From positions 1 to 55,681 of the forward strand of contig JADZAK010000083.1 of NCBI GenBank assembly GCA_020852595.1: DNA of 55,681 bases. Direction: 5' to 3'. The notes under the pieces are model-generated. The model was not told the origin of the DNA. It made no database searches and was given only the letters and a program-made list of their open reading frames with translations. A program made the position numbers and the translations under genes. Of the stretch, positions 53,671 to 55,681 are shown piece after piece. Each line of letters opens with the position of its first letter. Position 1 is the first letter of the stretch. The stretch comes from Rhodospirillaceae bacterium. GTDB taxonomy: Bacteria > Pseudomonadota > Alphaproteobacteria > Rhodospirillales > Rhodospirillaceae.

Positions 53671-55431
53671 ATGGCTCACGACGCAACGGCGTTTATTACG
53701 ACCGTTGCCCTTGCCTTCGTGATGGCCTTCACCCTGGGTTTTTTGGCCCAGCGTCTTCGGCTTTCCCCCATCGTCGGTTATCTGCTCGCGGGGATTGTCG
53801 TCGGTCCCTATACGCCCGGGTTTCTGATCGACGCCGAACTCGCCAATCAGTTCGCCGAGATCGGCATCATTCTCCTCATGTTCGGCGTCGGTCTGCACTT
53901 TTCCGTGAAAGACCTCCACGCCGTGCGCGGCATCGCGCTGCTGGGGGCCGTGGTCAAAACGGTTCTCGCGACGATGCTCGGCTTCTCGGCGGCGCATTTC
54001 CTGTGGGATTGGTCGCCCGGCGCCAGCCTTGTATTCGGGGTGGCGCTGTCGGTGGCCAGTACGGTCGTGCTGACGCGCGAGTTGGAAGCGCGCCACAAGC
54101 TCGACAGCCATGAAGGACGTATTACCGTCGGCTGGCTGATCGTCGAAGACCTGATCATGGTGTTGGTCCTGGTCCTGTTGCCGGCGACCCGCGGCCTGCT
54201 GCGCGCGGGCGACCTGCCGGAAGCGGAACAATTGGGCCCCCTTGCCGAGATGCTGGCGCTGGCCGTTGGCAAGATCGCGGTCTTCGGCGCGGTTGTGATT
54301 TTTGTGGGCCGTCGCATCGCGCCTTGGATTTTGGGCCAGGTGGCGCGTACCGGGTCGCGCGAGTTGTTCACGCTGTCGGTCCTGGCGATCGCGTTCGGAA
54401 TCGCCTACGGCTCCTCGGAACTCTTCGGGGTGTCGTTTGCGTTGGGCGCGTTCTTCGCCGGCATGGTGCTGAACGAGTCCGACCTCAGCTATCAGGCCGC
54501 CGCGGATTCTCTGCCCTTTCAGAACGCCTTCGCGGTCCTGTTCTTCGTATCGGTCGGCATGCTGGTCGATCCGGCCATCGTCCTCGCCCATCCGGTCTGG
54601 CTCACCGGCGCCGCCCTGATCACGATCGTCGCCAAGTTCCTGATCACCTTCATCATCGTGCTCGCCTTCCGTTATCCTGTCGGGACGGCGCTGATGGTCT
54701 CCGCCGGCCTCGCGCAAATCGGCGAGTTCTCGTTCATCCTGGCCTCGCTCGGCGTCGAGCTCAAGATCATGACACGCGAGGTCCAGAGCCTGATCCTGGC
54801 GACGGCGCTGCTTTCGATTTCCCTGAACCCGTTCTTGTTCAAGCTCATCGGTCCGCTGGAACGCGCGCTTGGACGCGTAAAGTGGTTTACGGGACTGCTG
54901 AACCGCTATGCCGCGCTGCCCGCGATTCCGAAGGCCGCCGTGTCCGAAGGGCATACGATCATCGTCGGTTACGGCCGGGTGGGAAGCGTCATAGGCGCCG
55001 AGCTCACGCGCCAGGAACGCCCGTTTATCGTCATCGAATATGACCGCATGGCCGCCGACAAGCTGCGCCAACAGGGATTGGACGTCGTTTACGGCAACGC
55101 CGCCGCCGTCGCGGTGCTCGAAGCCGCGCACATCGCGACCGCCAGCCTTCTTGTCATCACCGCCCCGGACGGTTTCGCGGCGGGGCATATACTGACCCAG
55201 GCCCGCAAAATCCGCCACGACATCAAGGTCATCGCCCGTAGCCACAGCACCGAGCAACTGGCGTTCCTGAAGCGCCAGGGCGCCGACCTCGCCGTCATGG
55301 GCGAGCATGAGCTGGCGATCGTCATGGCGGAGTATTCATTGCGCGAGCTGGGCGTTGCCGAGCATGTGATCGGCGGTGTTCTGAACGATCTGCGGCGCGG
55401 CGAGACGTTCAGTCCCGTGACCCGGCACTAG
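53671..55431 (+). CDS. Kef/CPA2-type cation-proton antiporter with a TrkA-N (RCK) domain
   Basis: 586 residues. About twelve transmembrane segments (residues 1-395) of the Na+/H+ exchanger CPA2 family carry SPIVGYLLAGIVVGP, LLMFGVGLHFSVKDL and LSVASTVVLTRELE. The C-terminal RCK/TrkA-N domain (about 430-545) has the nucleotide motif IIVGYGRVGSVIGAEL. It resembles YbaL/KefB, which exchange K+ and H+ under nucleotide or glutathione control. No KefF/KefG-type ancillary gene is next to it. The start is the ATG at 53671, with ggggaacgg upstream. Confidence 0.9.
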   Translation: MAHDATAFITTVALAFVMAFTLGFLAQRLRLSPIVGYLLAGIVVGPYTPGFLIDAELANQFAEIGIILLMFGVGLHFSVKDLHAVRGIALLGAVVKTVLATMLGFSAAHFLWDWSPGASLVFGVALSVASTVVLTRELEARHKLDSHEGRITVGWLIVEDLIMVLVLVLLPATRGLLRAGDLPEAEQLGPLAEMLALAVGKIAVFGAVVIFVGRRIAPWILGQVARTGSRELFTLSVLAIAFGIAYGSSELFGVSFALGAFFAGMVLNESDLSYQAAADSLPFQNAFAVLFFVSVGMLVDPAIVLAHPVWLTGAALITIVAKFLITFIIVLAFRYPVGTALMVSAGLAQIGEFSFILASLGVELKIMTREVQSLILATALLSISLNPFLFKLIGPLERALGRVKWFTGLLNRYAALPAIPKAAVSEGHTIIVGYGRVGSVIGAELTRQERPFIVIEYDRMAADKLRQQGLDVVYGNAAAVAVLEAAHIATASLLVITAPDGFAAGHILTQARKIRHDIKVIARSHSTEQLAFLKRQGADLAVMGEHELAIVMAEYSLRELGVAEHVIGGVLNDLRRGETFSPVTRH

Positions 55432-55570
55432 AGGCTGTCGTAGCGAAATTGAATCAACGGCGCCGTGTCCGCCCTTTTATTTTGGGCCTGTTCTGATCGG
55501 AAAACCACTTCGGCGAAGGCCGGCCTCTTGAAAGATGCGCGCCTTCGCGCGCGTCACTTTTCCACACCTA

Positions 55571-55681
55571 GAGCGTCTTGCGGTTTCTTTGAATCTGGGG
55601 ATTCCCACCAGGGCTGATTCGTGATTCAAGCTGACTGCTGGATGGGAGGCCAGCAGTCATGCCGAAACCCTATTCCATGGA
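55571..55681 (+). mobile_element. Left end of an IS630-family insertion sequence (truncated by the window)
   Basis: From about 55571 the sequence changes to a gagcgtcttgcggtttcttt-type terminus followed by GAATC-tggg-GATTC and then the transposase start at 55659. IS630/Tc1 elements insert at TA, and a TA occupies 55569-55570, which would be the target duplication. The right end is beyond the window, so the boundary is inferred. Confidence 0.6.
55659..55681 (+). CDS. IS630-family transposase, N-terminal fragment
   Basis: ATG at 55659 with a gatgggagg ribosome site; the seven whole codons read MPKPYSM and the next begins GA. MPKPYSMDLR is the usual beginning of IS630-family transposases, whose N-terminus is a helix-turn-helix domain and whose C-terminus is a DDE catalytic domain. 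The rest is outside the window. Confidence 0.65.

Noticed and set aside
53590..55308. A 572-codon minus frame opposite the antiporter
   Set aside because: Highly charged, no hydrophobic or catalytic pattern, antisense to a clear membrane protein.

Overview
This window looks like a chromosomal segment of a free-living, high-GC alphaproteobacterium. The evidence is the strong G/C bias at third codon positions, a class I (archaeal-type) lysyl-tRNA synthetase, a DUF1289 protein, a TonB-ExbB-ExbD-ExbD-TPR cluster, and interspersed palindromic repeats of the kind common in Alphaproteobacteria. I cannot fix the genus from sequence reading alone. Almost all of it is housekeeping or metabolic chromosome. 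The only clear accessory pieces are an AbiE-type toxin-antitoxin island (about 14.46-16.47 kb) and the start of an IS630-family element at the right edge.

Layout. 1-2.7 kb: the 3' part of groEL with its terminator, a small membrane-anchored protein and a PanE-type ketopantoate reductase. 2.7-6.9 kb (minus): a ribbon-helix-helix protein, a DinG-like iron-sulfur helicase and a lysophospholipase-like hydrolase. 7-11.6 kb: class I LysRS, a TonB-dependent receptor and a small secreted protein. 12-14.4 kb: katG, carrying an unusual Tat-like N-terminus and a palindromic operator over its -10 box. 14.46-16.47 kb: abiEi/abiEii between two 120-bp imperfect direct repeats, both of which are the 3' end of an FKBP gene. 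16.4-25.7 kb (minus): a long beta-oxidation gene run in the order SCP2, fadD, fadA, HCDH/ECH fusion, intradiol-dioxygenase-like protein, acyl-CoA dehydrogenase, thioesterase and FKBP, with palindromic repeats in three of its gaps. 26-29.5 kb: a degenerate EAL protein followed by a Cache-HAMP-SpoIIE phosphatase. 29.5-35.4 kb: an EamA transporter, DUF2333, msrB, a structured candidate small RNA, queF, DUF1289, trans-aconitate methyltransferase and a degenerate GGDEF membrane protein. 36-40 kb: the TonB energy-transduction operon plus a periplasmic TPR protein. 40-43.7 kb: msrPQ, a small orphan gene and a PAS-GGDEF diguanylate cyclase. 43.8-46.4 kb: tkt-rpe. 46.5-53.5 kb: a Pho box, pstSCAB and phoB. 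53.7-55.4 kb: a Kef-type antiporter. From about 55.57 kb: the IS630-family left end.

Functional themes are outer-membrane uptake (receptor plus TonB complex), oxidative-stress defence (KatG, MsrB, MsrPQ), fatty-acid degradation, phosphate-starvation response and cyclic-di-GMP-type signalling, which includes two proteins with lost catalytic motifs. The most unusual points are the AbiE island inserted at a duplicated gene 3' end, a katG that looks exported, a four-hairpin unannotated RNA between msrB and queF, and Pst permeases with large periplasmic insertions (beta-propeller-like in PstC, coiled coil in PstA) in a locus lacking phoU.
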